Below are positions 4,929 to 6,549 of a stretch of DNA of 6,549 nucleotides, in pieces. The notes under the pieces are model-generated. The model worked only from the letters and a program-made list of their open reading frames with translations, had not been told where the DNA came from and did not search any database. Position 1 is the first letter of the stretch. Each line of letters opens with the position of its first letter. A program made the translations under genes and the position numbers. The stretch is from Deltaproteobacteria bacterium (GTDB taxonomy: Bacteria; Myxococcota; Myxococcia; Myxococcales; 40CM-4-68-19): positions 1-6,549 of the forward strand of contig JAFEBC010000437.1 of the NCBI GenBank assembly GCA_018266095.1. Reading direction: 5' to 3'.

Positions 4929-5891
4929 ATGACGGTTCGAGCGCGAAGGGGCATCCGAGGTGTCTCGCTCGGGCGAGCTAGCTCTCGCCTTGTTGTTGCT
5001 GACGTTGAGGCTCTCGCGAAGATTGCCCGCGAGATTCGGCGGCAACTTCGCTTTGAGGACTTGGCGGCGCGAGGCGAGCCCGTCCTCGTCGGGGACTGGC
5101 TCGACGCCTTCGAGGAGTGGAGCCGCGTCGACCGTCACAATTCCGCGAAGTACGTCAAGGAACAACGCGCGTACCTCGACTGGTGGGCGGTGCGCCTGGC
5201 TGCGGTCGACCTGCGCGCGCTCGTGCTGCGCAAGCACGTCGTCCCCGAGCTCGACGGCGCGCGGTGCCGAGGCCAGCGCATCGCCGCGCTCAAAGCCTTC
5301 TGCGGATGGCTCACGCGCGTTCGCTTCGAGCTGGACCACAACCCCGTTGCACAACTGAAGGTGCCGCAGTCCCGGCCGGCGCAGTGGCGCCGCTCGAAGG
5401 TTGTCGCGCCCGCGCAGCTCGCCGTCGTCGACGGGTTGCCGAGCTGGGCGCGCGACGGCCTGGTTGTCCTGCTCGGCACCGGTTGGCACGTCTCGGAGCT
5501 GTACCGATTCGCGCGCAGCGGCGACGTGAGCAAGCCGCCGCAGACCTCGCTTGAGCAGGGCGCAGCCGCAGTCCTGGAGACGGTGCACAAGCACGGCGAG
5601 CTGTTCCGCACGGCGGTCAGCGAGGAGGTTGCCGCCGCAGCTCGGCGCGTCCGCGCGCGCGGACTGCACGGCGTGACGGCGCTGCGCCGCCTCGTTGCTC
5701 GTGCCTGCGCTCGCGCTCGCGTTGCACATTGGGGACCCGGGCAGTTGCGGCACACGGTGGCGACGTGGGCCGTGGCGAACGGAGCGGACTTCGGTGCGGT
5801 CGCCGCGTTCCTCAACCACAAGGACGGCCGCACCACGCGGCGGTTCTACGCAACGCACGCGGTGCCGCGCCGCGTGCCCACTCCGCGCTAG
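4929..5891 (+). CDS. Tyrosine recombinase (integrase) with atypical active site
   Basis: The 320-residue site-specific recombinase probably inserts and excises the element at tRNA-Ser(CGA). An N-terminal SAM-like core-binding domain (about 52-145, with DWLDAFEEW and a helix ending near LKAFCGWLTR) precedes the catalytic domain (about 158-312). Catalytic-region motifs are LLGTGWHVSEL (181-191), where the family normally has TGxRxxE, so His187 replaces the first Arg; Lys221 in VHKHGEL as the beta-hairpin Lys; GQLRHT (271-276), where Gly271 replaces the His of HxxR but Arg274 is kept; His297 in LNH; and Tyr307 in RRFYATH, the nucleophile. The C-terminus is short. ATG at 4929 has a G-rich Shine-Dalgarno region (AAAGGGGG and AGGG) upstream. 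The stop overlaps that of the convergent gene at 5888. Codons 1-45 are poorer in GC3 than the rest. Confidence 0.88.
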   Translation: MTVRARRGIRGVSLGRASSRLVVADVEALAKIAREIRRQLRFEDLAARGEPVLVGDWLDAFEEWSRVDRHNSAKYVKEQRAYLDWWAVRLAAVDLRALVLRKHVVPELDGARCRGQRIAALKAFCGWLTRVRFELDHNPVAQLKVPQSRPAQWRRSKVVAPAQLAVVDGLPSWARDGLVVLLGTGWHVSELYRFARSGDVSKPPQTSLEQGAAAVLETVHKHGELFRTAVSEEVAAAARRVRARGLHGVTALRRLVARACARARVAHWGPGQLRHTVATWAVANGADFGAVAAFLNHKDGRTTRRFYATHAVPRRVPTPR

Positions 5892-6271
5892 GGCGTCGCC
5901 CGAGCGAGAAGCTTGCGCATCTGCCGGTTCGAGAGCTTGGGCTTCGGGCCGAAGTTGCGATAGCCAGGCTTGCCCTGCATGTGGCCTCTCGCCGCGCCCT
6001 TGCTCACGACCTCCTGCGCGATCTTCGCGTTGTCGCGGCGGCGCACGAAGTCGGCGAGCGCGTACAGCACGCCCTGCGTGAACACGAGCGAGGCGATCAC
6101 CACGAGCCCGAGCAGCGCGAGCCTCCCGAGCTGCGGCCAGTTGCGCGACGCCACTAGCAACGGGAAGGCGAGAGCGCAGAGCGCCAGCTCGACGCGGCTC
6201 AAGGCGTCGAAGATGCGGGCGAGCAGAGCGCGGAACTGCGTTGCGTTCATGTCGAGCTTGGGCAGTTTCAT
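5888..6271 (-). CDS. Small two-helix membrane protein
   Basis: The 127-residue product of unknown function has two hydrophobic segments, about residues 26-42 and 49-73, separated by a short loop (ASRNWPQ), which makes a helical hairpin. A basic hydrophilic tail (about 77-127) with many Lys and Arg and a Gly/Pro stretch (GKPGYRNFGPKPK) follows, probably cytoplasmic by the positive-inside rule. ATG at 6271 is supported by GAGGA (6280-6276 on the minus strand); Met8 is an alternative. It follows the 6310 gene by 38 bp on the same strand, suggesting an operon entering from the right, and its stop shares the tetranucleotide CTAG (5888-5891) with the integrase stop. Small membrane proteins occur in phage lysis, virion membrane and superinfection-exclusion roles, but nothing here selects one. 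Confidence 0.75.
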   Translation of the reverse strand: MKLPKLDMNATQFRALLARIFDALSRVELALCALAFPLLVASRNWPQLGRLALLGLVVIASLVFTQGVLYALADFVRRRDNAKIAQEVVSKGAARGHMQGKPGYRNFGPKPKLSNRQMRKLLARATP

Positions 6272-6309
6272 CGTGTCCTCGGGTTGGGGGAACTGCGTTT
6301 GACTGCGAC

Positions 6310-6549
6310 CTACAAAACTGCGCTGCGGCTCAGAGCCATTTTCTGCTCGGCCTGCGCTTGTCGAGCCTGTGCTTCTGCGGGCGTTGGCGGGATGGCCTTT
6401 CCGAACGACCCGCCGACGTAGTCGTCCGTGCCCGCGGCTGCGTTGCCGATGGGCTTCGAGCCCTCTTGCGCGCTCGCCGCGCCACCGCCACCGAGAAGCG
6501 AGCCGATCGCGTTGAACACGCCCGTCACCACGTCGCCGACCTTCTGCAC
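6310..6549 (-). CDS. Gly/Ala-rich protein, 5' end probably outside the window
   Basis: At least 79 codons are open to the right edge and end with TAG at 6312-6310. The first visible codon is GTG at the very edge, so the true start may lie further right. Visible features are an amphipathic or hydrophobic stretch VGDVVTGVFNAIGSLLGGGG, an Ala/Gly/Ser linker, and a C-terminal helix rich in Ala and Gln (AEAQARQAQAEQKM) ending SRSAVL. This style is seen in small phage virion or ejection proteins with a glycine-rich hydrophobic N-terminus, but I cannot assign it to a family. Codons end almost wholly in G or C apart from the last few. It is likely co-transcribed with the membrane protein gene 38 bp downstream. 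Confidence 0.7.
   Translation of the reverse strand: MQKVGDVVTGVFNAIGSLLGGGGAASAQEGSKPIGNAAAGTDDYVGGSFGKAIPPTPAEAQARQAQAEQKMALSRSAVL

Larger units (their letters stand above)
4054..6549. mobile_element. Left end of a putative tRNA-Ser integrative element
   Basis: The interval begins at a tRNA 3' end and contains a tyrosine recombinase, a divergent switch-like intergenic region and several short unrecognised genes, with no housekeeping function. Third-position GC is lower than in the chromosomal genes around 4054-5080. This shows, for example, in the CGA, GTT, CTT and ATT codons of the small coiled-coil gene and the first 45 or so codons of the integrase. The right end lies outside the window. 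It could be a prophage, satellite or ICE; no replication, packaging or conjugation gene is visible to decide. Confidence 0.55.

Noticed and set aside
3774..5858. A continuous 694-codon minus-strand open frame
   Set aside because: Most of it is the antisense of the integrase and coiled-coil genes and of the two tRNAs, and its composition is unnatural. Only the part from the ATG at 4400 to the tRNA end at 4053 looks protein-like and was kept.
1..6549. CRISPR array, rRNA genes, insertion sequences
   Set aside because: No regularly spaced repeats, no rRNA-like sequence and no DDE transposase or terminal repeats were seen.

Overview
The window is very GC-rich, and its chromosomal genes have third codon positions that are almost all G or C. 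Gene content and this composition fit a Myxococcota-like or other high-GC proteobacterial chromosome. That placement is an inference from composition and protein style only, since no taxonomic marker is present.

The left part (about 1-4053) looks like ordinary chromosome. It holds the tail of an unidentified gene (2-100), then a divergent pair: an EamA/DMT exporter on the minus strand (217-1206) and a MocR-type regulator (GntR DNA-binding domain fused to a PLP aminotransferase fold) on the plus strand (1237-2562). The two start codons are only 30 bp apart, and the gap contains a perfect palindrome, TTTTGTA-ACGG-TACAAAA, with a further half-site just inside the regulator gene. The regulator probably controls both itself and the exporter. 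A CsbD-like stress protein with a long hydrophilic tail follows (minus, 2611-2988), then tadA (3298-3777), the tRNA adenosine-34 deaminase, then two different serine tRNA genes (GGA, 3808-3895; CGA, 3964-4053), both with encoded CCA.

At the 3' end of tRNA-Ser(CGA) the character changes. From about 4054 to the right edge there is no recognisable housekeeping gene, and third-position GC drops in several stretches. A tyrosine recombinase gene (4929-5891) is present about 0.9 kb from the tRNA. This is the classic layout of an integrative element inserted at a tRNA 3' end, and I read 4054-6549 as the left end of such an element; its right end is outside the window. Its genes are a minus-strand reading frame starting at 4400 that runs antisense through both tRNA genes, a small coiled-coil protein (4587-4898) directly upstream of the integrase, a two-helix membrane protein (5888-6271, minus) and the end of a Gly/Ala-rich protein (6310-6549, minus).

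Three points in the element stand out. The recombinase has His where the first catalytic Arg of the family is expected and Gly where the His of the HxxR box is expected, yet keeps Lys, Arg, His and Tyr candidates. The divergent intergenic region carries two near-identical 11-bp arms, CCTGT(T/G)GACAA, facing outward, each containing a -35-like hexamer, which looks like a compact two-way switch. The 4400 gene appears to cross the attachment site, so its C-terminus would differ between the integrated and circular forms. The element type (prophage, satellite or ICE) cannot be decided from this window.
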